DNA of 64,000 nt from Microbacterium sp. TNHR37B (GCF_001620065.1 NZ_LQGV01000001.1:1364001-1428000); one strand, 5' to 3'. Numbered from the stretch's first letter, positions 35,939-45,274 are shown. Notes: a model not told the origin generated them from the sequence alone. Numbers and translations are program-made.

Positions 35939-37144
35939 TCACACTCGGTCGATGACGGACAGGGTCTGCCGGGCGATCTCCAGCTCCTCGTTGGTGGGGA
36001 CGACGAGCACCGTGACGGCCGAGTCGTCGGTGGAGATCACGCGGGTGCCGCGCACGCGCGCGGCGTTGCGCTCCGCATCGACGTGCACACCGAGGAAGCC
36101 CAGGGTGGCAAGCGCCTCGGCGCGCACGAGAGGCGAGTTCTCCCCGACGCCGGCTGTGAAGGAGATCACGTCGACGCCCCCCATCTGCGCGATGTAGGAG
36201 CCGATGTAGGCCCGCAGGCGGTGGATGTAGACGTCGAAGGCGAGCATCGCGGCTCCGTTGCCGGCCTCGCGCCGGTCCTCGATGTCGCGCATGTCGGAGA
36301 CGCCGGCAAGACCCAGCATCCCGCTCTGCTTGTTCAGGAAGGTGTCGAGCTGGCCGGGGCTCATCTCCTCCCGGCGAGCGAGGACCAGCAGGATCGACGG
36401 ATCGATGTCGCCCGATCGGGTGCCCATCACGAGGCCTTCCAGGGGCGTGAGACCCATCGAGGTCTCCACGGAGTGTCCTCCGTCGACGGCGGTCACCGAC
36501 GCACCGTTGCCGAGGTGGAGGACGATCTGCTTGAGCTCCTTGAGCGGTCGCTCGACGAAGTCCGCCGCGGCGCGACTGACGAACTTGTGACTGGTCCCGT
36601 GGAAGCCGTACCGGCGGATGCGGTGCTTGCGCGCGAGGTCGCGGTCGATCGCGTAGGTGTAGGCGGCGGGGGGAAGCGTCTGGTGGAACGCGGTGTCGAA
36701 CACCGCGACGTGGGCGAGGTCGGGGAAGGCGGCCCGGGCCGCGCGGATGCCCTGGACCGCACCCGGGTTGTGGAGCGGCGCCAGCACCGACAGCTCATCG
36801 ATGTTGATCTCGACCAGGTCGTCCACGAGCGTCGGCTGGAAGAAGCGCGCCCCGCCTTGGACCACGCGGTGGCCGATCGCGGCAGGCGGCTCCTCGACGA
36901 GGGAGGGACCGTTCTGCTCGAAGGCCTCCAGCATCACCTGGAACCCTGCGCTGTGGTCGGGGATGGGAAGCTCGCGCGAGGACTCCGCGTCGGCGTCGCC
37001 GCCGATCACCTTGTGGCGTGCGGAGCCGACGGCCTCGCCGATGCGCTCGACGAGTCCGGAGGCGAGCGAGCGCTCGCTCTCGACGTCGATCAGCTGGTAC
37101 TTGAACGACGACGATCCGCTGTTGATGACCAAGACGACGGTCAT
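35939..37144 (-). CDS. ackA: Acetate kinase
   Basis: 401 residues. Starts VLVINSGSSSFKYQLID (ATP-binding N-loop), with IGHRVVQGG, FDTAFHQTLPP, RYGFHGTSHKFV, HLGNGASVTAV and GLTPLEGLVMGTRSGDIDP, all conserved in ASKHA-fold acetate kinases. It makes ATP from acetyl phosphate, or the reverse. ATG 37144 overlaps the pta stop by 4 bp, so the pta-ackA operon is translationally coupled. Confidence 0.97.
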   Translation of the reverse strand: MTVVLVINSGSSSFKYQLIDVESERSLASGLVERIGEAVGSARHKVIGGDADAESSRELPIPDHSAGFQVMLEAFEQNGPSLVEEPPAAIGHRVVQGGARFFQPTLVDDLVEINIDELSVLAPLHNPGAVQGIRAARAAFPDLAHVAVFDTAFHQTLPPAAYTYAIDRDLARKHRIRRYGFHGTSHKFVSRAAADFVERPLKELKQIVLHLGNGASVTAVDGGHSVETSMGLTPLEGLVMGTRSGDIDPSILLVLARREEMSPGQLDTFLNKQSGMLGLAGVSDMRDIEDRREAGNGAAMLAFDVYIHRLRAYIGSYIAQMGGVDVISFTAGVGENSPLVRAEALATLGFLGVHVDAERNAARVRGTRVISTDDSAVTVLVVPTNEELEIARQTLSVIDRV

Positions 37145-39288
37145 GCCCGTGCCTCTCCTTCGGCCTGCGCCTGGATGGCGGTGATGGCGATCGTGTTGAC
37201 GATGTCTTCGACCAGCGCACCGCGCGAGAGGTCGTTGATGGGGCGGTTGAGGCCCTGCAGGACCGGGCCCATCGCGACGGCACCCGCCGAGCGCTGGACG
37301 GCCTTGTAGGTGTTGTTCCCCGTGTTCAGATCGGGGAAGACGAACACGGTGGCGCGGCCGGCCACCTGCGAGTCGGGCATCTTCGCCTTGGCGACGGCGG
37401 CATCGGCGGCGGCGTCGTACTGGATCGGCCCCTCCACGAGCAGCTGCGGCGCACGTTCGCGCACCAGCTCGGTGGCCGCCCGGACCTTGTCGACGTCGGC
37501 CCCCGAGCCGGACTCGCCGGTGGAGTAGGACAGCATCGCGATCCGCGGGTCGATGCCGAACTGCTGCGCCGTGGCGGCGGAGGAGATCGCGATGTCGGCC
37601 AGCTGCTCGCTGCTCGGGTCGGGGATCACGGCGCAGTCGCCGTAGACGAGCACCCGGTCGGCGAGCGCCATGAGGAAGACGGAGGAGACGACCGAGACAC
37701 CGGGCTTGGTCTTGATGATCTCGAACGCGGGACGGATGGTGTGCGCCGTCGTGTGCGCGGCACCGGAGACCATCCCGTCGGCGAGCCCGAGGTGGACCAT
37801 CATCGTGCCGAAGTAGGAGACGTCGGTGATCGTGTCGGCCGCCTTCTCGTACGTGACGCCCTTGTGCGCGCGCAGACGCGCGTACTCGGTGGCGAAGCGG
37901 TCGACGGTGGCCGGATCGAAGGGGCTCAGCACGTGCGCTGCGGTGATGTCGAGGCCGAGCTCGACCGCGCGCCCCCGCACCTCCGCCTCCTCTCCCAGGA
38001 TCGTGAGGTCGGCGATCCCGCGGGCGAGCACCGTGGCCGCGGCCCGGAGCACGCGGTCATCGGTCCCTTCCGGCAGCACGATGCGCTTGCGCCGCGTGCG
38101 CGCCGTCTCCAGCAATTGGTATTCGAACATCAGGGGCGTCACGACGTTGGAGCTCGTCAGCCCGAGGGAGGTCGTCAGCTCGTCGGTGTCGACGTTCCGC
38201 TCGAACAGGGCGAGGGCCGTGTCGTACCGCCGCTGCGAGCCAGCCGCGAGCCGCCCCCGGGTGCCCATGACGCGCACGGCGGTGTCGTAGGTGTCGAGGT
38301 CGGTCTGGATGATCGGCAGCGCCGAGTCGAGTCCGACCATGAGCTTCTCGACGGCGTCGGGCAGCGGGAACGGCCCGTTGAGGATGATGCCGGAGATGGA
38401 GGGGAACGTCCCCGAGGAGTTGGCCAGCAACAGGCCCAGGAGGATCTCGGTGCGGTCGGCGGGGACGATGACGATCGCGCCCTCGCGCAGGCGCGGCAGG
38501 ATGTTGTTGAGCGACATGCCCGCCACCACGACGTCGAGCACTTCCCGGGTGAGGAGCTCCTCGTCGCCGCGCAGGAGCTTGCCCTCCAGCGACAGCATGA
38601 CGTCGCGCACGGCGGGGGCGACCAGGAACAGGTCCTCGGGGATCGACCACACGCCGACCTCGGCTTCGCGGTGGCCGTCGGCGGCCGGTACGTCGGCGAC
38701 GACCGCGCGGATCGCCCCGTTGATGGCGTGGAGCTTGACGGGGTCGGCGCGGTTGGTGATGACCGCGAAGAGCTCCGCTCGCTGGTGGCGCACTTCCGTG
38801 ACGGCAAGCTCGGTGACCTGCGAGAGCTGCTCGGGGGTGCGTGCGACGCTCACTCCGAGCCGGTCCCCCTCGCTCGCGCGGCCGTTGAGGACGAGGAGCA
38901 CGGGGGCGCCGAGGTTCGCGGCGATGCGCGCGTTGTATCCGAGCTCTGACGTGGACCCCACATCGGTGAAATCGCTTCCCACGATCACCACGGCGTCGCA
39001 CTTGGCCTCGACGGCTTTGAAGCGCTCGACGATCTTGGAGAGGGCGGCATCCGCGTCGCGGCGCACGTCGTCGTAGGTGACGCCGATGCATTCGTCGTAC
39101 TTCAACTCGACGCCGACGTGATCCAGCAGCATCTCGAGGACGTAATCGCGCTCGACCGTGGAGCGCGCGATCGCGCGGAACACGCCGACCTTCGGCGAGA
39201 CACGGGTGAGGGCGTCGATCACGCCCAGGACGATCGTCGACTTTCCCGACAGGCCTTCGGTCGAGGTGATGTAGATGCTCTGAGCCAC
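37141..39288 (-). CDS. pta: Phosphate acetyltransferase (long form)
   Basis: 715 residues. The N-terminal third is the BioD-like domain with EGLSGKSTIVLGVIDAL; a DRTGG-type middle follows; the C-terminal PTA_PTB catalytic domain spans about residues 395-710 (KRIVLPEGTDDRVLRAA; GLADGMVSGAAHTTAHTIRPA; LSYSTGESGSG). It interconverts acetyl-CoA and acetyl phosphate. The long form with regulatory N-terminus is usual in actinobacteria and enterics. GTG 39288; TAGGCT lies 7 nt upstream. First gene of pta-ackA. Confidence 0.97.
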   Translation of the reverse strand: MAQSIYITSTEGLSGKSTIVLGVIDALTRVSPKVGVFRAIARSTVERDYVLEMLLDHVGVELKYDECIGVTYDDVRRDADAALSKIVERFKAVEAKCDAVVIVGSDFTDVGSTSELGYNARIAANLGAPVLLVLNGRASEGDRLGVSVARTPEQLSQVTELAVTEVRHQRAELFAVITNRADPVKLHAINGAIRAVVADVPAADGHREAEVGVWSIPEDLFLVAPAVRDVMLSLEGKLLRGDEELLTREVLDVVVAGMSLNNILPRLREGAIVIVPADRTEILLGLLLANSSGTFPSISGIILNGPFPLPDAVEKLMVGLDSALPIIQTDLDTYDTAVRVMGTRGRLAAGSQRRYDTALALFERNVDTDELTTSLGLTSSNVVTPLMFEYQLLETARTRRKRIVLPEGTDDRVLRAAATVLARGIADLTILGEEAEVRGRAVELGLDITAAHVLSPFDPATVDRFATEYARLRAHKGVTYEKAADTITDVSYFGTMMVHLGLADGMVSGAAHTTAHTIRPAFEIIKTKPGVSVVSSVFLMALADRVLVYGDCAVIPDPSSEQLADIAISSAATAQQFGIDPRIAMLSYSTGESGSGADVDKVRAATELVRERAPQLLVEGPIQYDAAADAAVAKAKMPDSQVAGRATVFVFPDLNTGNNTYKAVQRSAGAVAMGPVLQGLNRPINDLSRGALVEDIVNTIAITAIQAQAEGEARA

Positions 39289-39414
39289 GCGTTCCAGCCT
39301 AGGCTCGGCGCCTCAGAGACGCCCGGTCCCCGCCCGGACAAAACCTGCCCACCTCGGGGAAGCCCGTCACCGCCGGCTCGGGCGTCCGCGCGGCCGCCAC
39401 GGGGAGCCCGGAAA

Positions 39415-39510
39415 AAGTAAGACTCTCCGCGAACCCGGCAGAGCCTGGTTACCCTTGCTACGTTTCCGTCCTGGGGGAGTTGGCCTGGATGCCGTCTCGC
39501 GGAGAGCTGC
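39415..39510 (-). ncRNA. ffs: Signal recognition particle 4.5S RNA
   Basis: Read on the minus strand. Closing stem CTCTCCGCGA (39506-39497) with TCGCGGAGAG (39432-39423) is perfect over 10 bp. Inside is the domain-IV signature CCCCCAGG-ACGGAAACGT-AGCAAGGGTAA, with the conserved CAGG/AGCA internal loop that binds Ffh and a GAAA tetraloop. A T-rich stretch (TCTTACTTTTT) follows as terminator. Size about 90-95 nt, as expected for the small bacterial SRP RNA. It lies between pta and moxR; outside it, the 304-bp gap 39289-39592 holds only the moxR leader with AAGGGGA Shine-Dalgarno. Confidence 0.85.
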
Positions 39511-39592
39511 TGCAAGTTTACCCGACGCGCCCGCCCGCCCGTACCGCCCGGGTTAGCATCGAAGGACGCATCGACGCGGCGAAGGGGAACGC

Positions 39593-40573
39593 ATGCTCGA
39601 CAACCAAGTCGCTCCGGAGGATTTCGCGCGCGAGACGGAGGCGATCGTCGAGTCGGTGACGCGAGTGATCGACGGCAAGCCGGAGATCGTGCGGTCTGCG
39701 CTCGTCTGCCTGCTGGCCGAGGGCCACCTCCTCATCGAAGACGTGCCCGGCGTGGGCAAGACCGTACTCGCCCGTGCACTGGCCGCCACGATCGACGCGA
39801 CCGTGCGCCGCATCCAGTTCACTCCCGACCTGCTCCCCGGAGATGTCACCGGAGTCAGCGTCTACAACCCCGTGGAGCGGGTGTTCGAGTTCAAGCCCGG
39901 CGCGGTGTTCGCCCACATCGTTATCGCCGACGAGATCAACCGCTCCTCCCCCAAGACGCAGTCGGCTCTCCTGGAAGCGATGGAGGAGCACCGGGTCACC
40001 GTCGACGGCACGAGCCGGTCGTTGCCCGATCCGTTCCTGGTGGTCGCGACGCAGAATCCGCTGGAGATGGAGGGCACGTACGCCCTTCCCGAGGCGCAGC
40101 TCGACCGCTTCATGATGCGGGTGTCGATGGGGTATCCCGACGCCGCATCCGAGGCGCTCATGCTCCGCCAGCGCGACACCGTCAATCCTCTCGACGGCCT
40201 GCGCCCCGTCGTGACTGCGGCCCGGGTCAGCCAGCTCATCGACTTCGCCCGGAACGTCCATGTCTCCCCCGCGGTGGAGGAGTACGCCGTCGGCCTCGCG
40301 CGCGCCACCCGCTCCCACCCCGACGTGCGTCTGGGGGCGAGCCCGCGTGCCACGCTCCAGCTCGTGCGCGCCGCGAAGGTGTGGGCGGCGCTCGACGGCC
40401 GCGACTTCGTGATCCCGGACGACGTCGCCGCTCTCCTGGAGCCGATCTTCGCCCACCGCATGATCGCCGCACGGGGCAGCGGAGCCGGGCGGGGACGCTC
40501 GTCCGCCGAATCCCTCACCGCCGCACTCCGGGCGATCGCGTCGTCGGTGCGGGTGCCCTTGGCCGCGCACTGA
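39593..40573 (+). CDS. MoxR family AAA+ ATPase
   Basis: 326 residues from ATG 39593. Walker A LIEDVPGVGKTVLARALA, Walker B VIADEINRSSPKTQSALLEAMEE, sensor 1 VVATQNPLEMEGTYALPEAQLDRF, C-terminal lid with HPDVRLGASPRATLQLVRAAK. MoxR ATPases act as chaperones that assemble or insert metal or cofactor centres in VWA-type proteins. The next two genes (DUF58, transglutaminase) follow the standard moxR-DUF58-tgpA arrangement, with 8 bp before the DUF58 gene. Confidence 0.93.
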   Translation: MLDNQVAPEDFARETEAIVESVTRVIDGKPEIVRSALVCLLAEGHLLIEDVPGVGKTVLARALAATIDATVRRIQFTPDLLPGDVTGVSVYNPVERVFEFKPGAVFAHIVIADEINRSSPKTQSALLEAMEEHRVTVDGTSRSLPDPFLVVATQNPLEMEGTYALPEAQLDRFMMRVSMGYPDAASEALMLRQRDTVNPLDGLRPVVTAARVSQLIDFARNVHVSPAVEEYAVGLARATRSHPDVRLGASPRATLQLVRAAKVWAALDGRDFVIPDDVAALLEPIFAHRMIAARGSGAGRGRSSAESLTAALRAIASSVRVPLAAH

Positions 40574-40581
40574 GCCCGCTC

Positions 40582-41892
40582 ATGGCCTCCCCCCGCCGAG
40601 CCACACGCCGCGCACGCCGGCAACGCGGTGTGACCCGCTGGCCGCTGACGCTGCGCGGTCTGGGCGCTCTCGCGCTCGCGCTGGCGTGCGTCGTCCTGGC
40701 CGCGCGGTTCGGGGTGATCGAGCTCGTGTACGTCGGAGTGCTGATGCTCGCGATCGTCGGCGCCAGCGCCGCGACCCTCTACCTCGCGGGACGTCGCGTG
40801 CGTGTCGCGCGCTCTTTCCATCCGGACCTCGCCACGACCGGCGATCCCGTGCACGTGCGGGCGCGGGTGGAGATCCGCTCCGCTCTGCCCGTCGCGCAGG
40901 GGCGCTGGGAGGATCGGCTCGGTCCGGGGTTGGACGGGGAGACGGCGGGGATCTTCCCCGCGACCGTCTCGGGAACCCGCGCCGGAGCGCAGGCCCGTGA
41001 GATCGAGATCGCGTACGACATCGTCGCCGCGCGCCGTGGGGTCCGTGCGGTGGGGCCCCTGACGGTCACCTCCACCGATCCTTTCGGGCTCGTCCGCCGC
41101 ACCACGTCTGCACGCGAGCCGGCGACGCTCACGGTGGCGCCGGCGGTGGTGACCCTGGAGAGCGTGGCCGACCTGCCCGGCAGCGCAGGCGGGCGGATGA
41201 GCTCCTCGACGAACCGTCTCGGCCAGGGCACCGACAATCTGATCCCCCGCCACTACGTCCCGGGCGACTCGATGCGCCGGATCCATTGGCGTGCCAGTGC
41301 GCACCGCGACGAGCTCATGGTGCGGCAGGAGGAGCAGGAGACGACACCCGAGGCCGTCGTGGTGCTGGACCGGGGGCTTGCCCGGTGGAGCGAGGCCGCC
41401 CTGCGCGCGCCCGGGGAGGACGAGCGGTTCGAGACGGCGGTGACGGCGACGGTGTCGGTCACCGCCCAGCTCGTGCGCGAGGGCTACCACGTGAGCATCC
41501 TCGACGTCGACGGAACGCCCCTGGTCGACCCGGTCGAAGGTGGTGACGCCGCCGGGCTGAGGGAGATGCTCTCCGCCTTCGCCACCGTGACCGCCCGTCG
41601 CTCGACCGATCTGACCGACCTCGCCCGGCTGTTCTCCACGGCGCAGACCGGACCGTTGGTCCTCATCACGGGCGACCTCGATGCCGCCGACGTCGGCGCG
41701 CTCGCTCGCGTTCCGGCACACAGCGCGCTGCCCGTGCTGATCTGCGTGACGAACGGGCCGCCGGCAGCCCCCTCGGACGAGAGGGCGCGCGCGGCGGACA
41801 CCGGCTGGCGGGTGGCCGCGATGACGCCGCGGGACGACCTCACCGCCGTATGGTCGTCGGTGGCCGGAGGAGGCCGTCGTGTCGACGCCTGA
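40582..41892 (+). CDS. DUF58 domain protein
   Basis: 436 residues from ATG 40582. Basic N-terminus, two membrane helices (LGALALALACVVLAARFG; LVYVGVLMLAIVGASAATL), then an outer beta region and the DUF58 signature YVPGDSMRRIHWRASAHRDELMVRQEEQE, about residues 230-260. The C-terminal half has a VWA-like fold with VVVLDRG. Probably a client or adaptor of the MoxR ATPase in cell-envelope work; the precise role is not known. Its last 14 bp overlap the transglutaminase gene start. Confidence 0.88.
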   Translation: MASPRRATRRARRQRGVTRWPLTLRGLGALALALACVVLAARFGVIELVYVGVLMLAIVGASAATLYLAGRRVRVARSFHPDLATTGDPVHVRARVEIRSALPVAQGRWEDRLGPGLDGETAGIFPATVSGTRAGAQAREIEIAYDIVAARRGVRAVGPLTVTSTDPFGLVRRTTSAREPATLTVAPAVVTLESVADLPGSAGGRMSSSTNRLGQGTDNLIPRHYVPGDSMRRIHWRASAHRDELMVRQEEQETTPEAVVVLDRGLARWSEAALRAPGEDERFETAVTATVSVTAQLVREGYHVSILDVDGTPLVDPVEGGDAAGLREMLSAFATVTARRSTDLTDLARLFSTAQTGPLVLITGDLDAADVGALARVPAHSALPVLICVTNGPPAAPSDERARAADTGWRVAAMTPRDDLTAVWSSVAGGGRRVDA

Positions 41893-44194
41893 CCGCCGCC
41901 CCGCCCGTCCGGGTCGCCATGTCTCGCGACGTCCGAGCCGCCGCGGCGAGCGCCGCCTCGCCCTCGCGCTGTGGGCGGGAATCGCCGCGGCACTGCTCCC
42001 CGTTCTCGGCGTGGTCAGTGCCGGCCCCTGGGTGCTCGGCGCCCTCGCCCTCAGCGCTGCGATCCTCGTGCTGGCGGCTACCCTCCGGCGTCTGCACGCC
42101 CCCGCGCTCGCGGTGACCGCAGCGGCGACGGGACTGTGGGCGATCGTCGTCACGGCGGTGTTCTTCGGCGGACAAGCCCTGGCCGCCCTGATCCCGACGC
42201 CGGCCGTCGTCACCGCGGCGATCAGCGCGGTGCGCCGCGCCTCGAGCGAGATCCTGCTGGGCGCGGCGCCGCTGGAGGCCACCCCCGCCCTGTCGTTCGT
42301 GCTCGTGGCCTCGGCCGGAGCGCTGACGGTAATCCTCGATCACGTCGTGGTGACCGCGCGCATGCCGCTCCTGGCGGTGATCGCTCTCGTGGCCGTGTGG
42401 GTCATCCCGGCGGTGGCGGTGCCCCGCGACGTCGACGTGGTGAGCTTCGTGCTCTTGGCGGCCACCGTGCTCATCCTGCTGCGCGCCGAGACGCGAACGC
42501 GGGAGGCCCCGGAACCGGGAACCTCCGGGGGCGTCACGACGCTCGCCGTGGCGATCGGTACCGTCGCGGTCGTGGTCGCCCTCATCGGGGCGCCGTCGTT
42601 GCCGGCACCCGTCGCGGCGGAGCCCGGCAGCGGAGCTCTCGCCAGCATCGACCCGACACTCGATCTCGGCGACGACCTCCGGCGCAACAGCGACGTCCCG
42701 GTCCTCACACTGTCGGGCGACTCCCCCGCCCCGCCCTACCTCCGAGTGGCCACGCTCTCCCTCTTCGACGGCAGCGTGTGGCGGCCCGACCGTCTGCGTT
42801 CGGTGTCGCTCGACGACGAGGGCTTCGAGCCGCTGGCCGTCGACGACGGCGTGCGTGTCGTGCAATACACGACCCGGGTCGAGGTCGCCGGTCTCGCCTC
42901 CGCCTATCTCCCGCTTCCCTACGCGGCCGTCGACATCACCGGGCTCGAGGGGGTGTGGCGCGGGGTTCCCTACAGCCGCACCGCCCTGAGCGGCCAGACG
43001 AGCGCGCGGGGCCAGTCCTACGACGTGGCGTGGCAGACCGCTCGCCCCACCGCGGAGCAGATCCGCGGGGCGGACGCGCGCATCGACGACGTCGCGGTGG
43101 ATGTGACCGGTCTTCCCGCGGAGACCCCCGAGGTGATCGGCGAGCTCGCCAGGGAAGTCACCGCCGACGCGTCGAACGACTACGACCGGCTCATCGCGCT
43201 CCAGACCTGGTTCCGCGGGTCGGAGTTCAGCTACTCGCTCGACGCCCCCGTGCTCGACGGGTTCGACGGCACCGGATCCGACGCCGTCGCGGCGTTCCTG
43301 GAGGTGAAGGAGGGCTACTGCGTGCACTTCGCCGGCGCCTTCGCGCTGATGGCGCGCGCGCTGGACATGCCGTCCCGGATCGTCGTGGGCTTCCTCCCCG
43401 GGCCGATGGTCGACGGGGAGGATGGCAGACGGGTCTCGGAGGTGACGACGAGCCAGCTGCACGCGTGGCCGGAGGTGTACTTCCAGGGCATCGGCTGGGT
43501 TGCGTTCGAGCCGACGAAGAGCCTCGGCACCGAGACCCGCTTCCTGCCGGAGAGCACACCCGTGGACGACGGCGGCGAGGAGGTCACACCCCCCGCCGCC
43601 TCGCCCAGCGCGACGGCTCCCCCCAGCACCGCCGCCGCACCCCGCCCCGACGACGACCCGGCGCGCAACGCCGGCACCGGAACCGCGATGATCGATCTGC
43701 GCCCGCTCCTCGCGGTGCTCGGCATCGCCGTCGTGGTCCTCGGAACCCCGATGCTCGTGCGGTGGAGCCGCCGGCGCTGGCTGGCCGGACGTGCCCGCCG
43801 AGGCGAGGCCGCTGCGGCGTGGCGCATGCTGCAGGACGCGGCGATCGATCAGGGGGTCGCGGTGCCTGCGGCCGAGTCGCCACGCGCGTTCGGCGCGCGT
43901 CTGGTCGCCGACCACGCGGCCCCGGAGGCCGAGATCGCGAGGCTCGTGTCGGCCATGGAGCACGCGAGCTACGCGCGACCGGGCGGCGAGGAATCGCCGC
44001 CCCGGCTCGACCGCGACGCCGACCGCGTCCGCACCGTGATGCGGGAGGCCCTTCCCCCGCGCGCACGCGCCTGGAGCGGGCTCGCGCCGCGGTCGCTGCT
44101 CATCCGTCCCGGATCCGTGCTCGCGGGGTCGGTGCCTCCCGGCCGCCCGGGGACGACGAGCCCCCGGGAGCGGGCGGCACCGACGCCGCGCTGA
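41879..44194 (+). CDS. TgpA-like transmembrane transglutaminase/protease
   Basis: 771 residues from GTG 41879. Six or so N-terminal membrane helices (to about residue 240), an extracytoplasmic domain, then the transglutaminase core with catalytic Cys in VKEGYCVHFAGAFALMARAL, His in QLHAWPEVYFQ and the final FEPT. After a Pro/Ser/Ala-rich linker comes one more helix (LLAVLGIAVVVLGTPMLV) and a cytoplasmic C-terminal DUF4129-like helical domain. Homologues affect envelope integrity in other bacteria; the cross-linking or hydrolytic substrate is not known. Last gene of the three-gene operon, convergent with the aldolase gene. Confidence 0.9.
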   Translation: MSTPDRRPARPGRHVSRRPSRRGERRLALALWAGIAAALLPVLGVVSAGPWVLGALALSAAILVLAATLRRLHAPALAVTAAATGLWAIVVTAVFFGGQALAALIPTPAVVTAAISAVRRASSEILLGAAPLEATPALSFVLVASAGALTVILDHVVVTARMPLLAVIALVAVWVIPAVAVPRDVDVVSFVLLAATVLILLRAETRTREAPEPGTSGGVTTLAVAIGTVAVVVALIGAPSLPAPVAAEPGSGALASIDPTLDLGDDLRRNSDVPVLTLSGDSPAPPYLRVATLSLFDGSVWRPDRLRSVSLDDEGFEPLAVDDGVRVVQYTTRVEVAGLASAYLPLPYAAVDITGLEGVWRGVPYSRTALSGQTSARGQSYDVAWQTARPTAEQIRGADARIDDVAVDVTGLPAETPEVIGELAREVTADASNDYDRLIALQTWFRGSEFSYSLDAPVLDGFDGTGSDAVAAFLEVKEGYCVHFAGAFALMARALDMPSRIVVGFLPGPMVDGEDGRRVSEVTTSQLHAWPEVYFQGIGWVAFEPTKSLGTETRFLPESTPVDDGGEEVTPPAASPSATAPPSTAAAPRPDDDPARNAGTGTAMIDLRPLLAVLGIAVVVLGTPMLVRWSRRRWLAGRARRGEAAAAWRMLQDAAIDQGVAVPAAESPRAFGARLVADHAAPEAEIARLVSAMEHASYARPGGEESPPRLDRDADRVRTVMREALPPRARAWSGLAPRSLLIRPGSVLAGSVPPGRPGTTSPRERAAPTPR

Positions 44195-44201
44195 GCCCCG
44201 A

Positions 44202-45170
44202 TCAGCGGTGGCGGTAGGACTGCCCGGCCTGGCCGAACACCTGCATCCGCTCGGCGACGATCCGCTGCATCGCGATGCGCCCGGGCTTGCCGTACAGCGC
44301 GGGGTCGACCCCGATCCCATCGGCGTCGAGGTAGGTCCGCACGGCAGCACTGTGGGCCATGTGCGAGTCCATTCCCTGATTGATCTTCCGGATGCCCAGC
44401 TTGGTGGAGCGGGCCTTCTCGCTCTCGGGGACGCCCCACGATTCGGGGAGCTTCCCGCCGTGCGCGTTGATCGTCTCGCGGAGATCGGCCGGCAACGACG
44501 ACGACCCGTGCATCACGAGGTGCGTGTCGGGGATGCGGCCCGCGATCTCCTCGATGAGGTCCATCCGCAGCACCGTGCCGTCCGGTGGGCTCGTGAACTT
44601 GTAGGCACCGTGGGAGGTGCCGATCGCGACGGCGAGGGCGTCGACGCCCGTCTCGGCCACGAACCGCGCGGCCTCGTCGGGGTCGGCGAGGATGATCTCC
44701 TTGCTGCTGGCGCCGCCGTCCTCAGATCCTCCGATCGTGCCCAGCTCTCCCTCGACCGAGACCCCCCGCGCGTGGGCGTACTCGACGACGCGACGAGTGA
44801 CCGCGACGTTCTCCTCGAACGTGGCGGGCGTCACGTGGTCATCGCGCATGCTGCCGTCGATCATGACGCTCGTGAAGCCGGCCGCGATCGCCCGCACGCA
44901 GTCGTCGTACGAGGCGCCGTGATCCAGGTGCAGCACGACGGGGACGTCGGGATAGTTGCCGATGAGGGTGACCAGCGCCTCCCAGAACAGCTCGTCGCGG
45001 CCATGGACCGAGGCTCCGGCGATCGTCTGGACGATCACGGGTGAGTCGGTCTCGGCGGCGGCGTCCAGCACGGCCTCGGCCTGCGCCAGGTCGGTCACGT
45101 TGAAAGCGCCGACGCCGTAGCTGCCTGCACGTGCGGCGTCCAGTGCCGCCCTGAGTGTGATGAGAGCCAA
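44202..45170 (-). CDS. Class II fructose/tagatose-bisphosphate aldolase-like enzyme
   Basis: 322 residues from TTG 45170 with Shine-Dalgarno GGAGGA at 9 nt. Zinc ligands expected in VVLHLDHGASYD, the EGELGTIGG segment, AVAIGTSHGAYKF and LVMHGSSSLP, all visible. Aldol cleavage of a ketose 1,6-bisphosphate in module A. It is divergent from the FGGY kinase, with operator-like sites between, so the kinase and aldolase are likely co-regulated and act on the same sugar. The central glycolytic fructose-bisphosphate aldolase is of the same class, so an alternative is that this gene is the housekeeping enzyme. Confidence 0.87.
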   Translation of the reverse strand: MALITLRAALDAARAGSYGVGAFNVTDLAQAEAVLDAAAETDSPVIVQTIAGASVHGRDELFWEALVTLIGNYPDVPVVLHLDHGASYDDCVRAIAAGFTSVMIDGSMRDDHVTPATFEENVAVTRRVVEYAHARGVSVEGELGTIGGSEDGGASSKEIILADPDEAARFVAETGVDALAVAIGTSHGAYKFTSPPDGTVLRMDLIEEIAGRIPDTHLVMHGSSSLPADLRETINAHGGKLPESWGVPESEKARSTKLGIRKINQGMDSHMAHSAAVRTYLDADGIGVDPALYGKPGRIAMQRIVAERMQVFGQAGQSYRHR

Positions 45171-45191
45171 GGGCCCGTCCTCCGTTCCTCG

Positions 45192-45220
45192 CGCCCGTCT
45201 TCCGTGACGGGCGACTTTTT
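45192..45220 (+). terminator. Terminator-like hairpin in the divergent aldolase/kinase region
   Basis: CGCCCGTC (45192-45199) / GACGGGCG (45206-45213), 6-nt loop, then ACTTTTT on the plus strand. It would stop plus-strand transcription arriving from the left before the kinase promoter. On the minus strand it lies in the aldolase leader, just upstream of its Shine-Dalgarno. Confidence 0.6.
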
Positions 45221-45274
45221 CTGACAACGGTAGACAGACTAGGTTGCGGGTGTTACTTTGTCCATCGATAGACA
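45220..45274. promoter_or_regulatory. Two LacI-type operator candidates of sugar module A
   Basis: Read on the minus strand: TGTCTATCGATGGACA (45274-45259), palindromic at 7 of 8 pairs, and TGTCTACCGTTGTCAGA (45236-45220), a weaker copy with the same TGTCTAyCG half and central CG. Their CG centres are 38 bp apart. A central CG in a palindrome of this size is characteristic of LacI-family operators, and a LacI-type gene lies in this cluster. Confidence 0.55.

Noticed and set aside
35889..35942. Longer pgmB start at GTG 35942 overlapping ackA
   Set aside because: It adds an 18-residue basic stretch unlike the family, and a leaderless promoter points to 35888, although the 4-bp overlap keeps it possible.
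39219..39515. 98-codon minus-strand frame between pta and moxR
   Set aside because: It runs through the SRP RNA, whose structure explains the sequence better.
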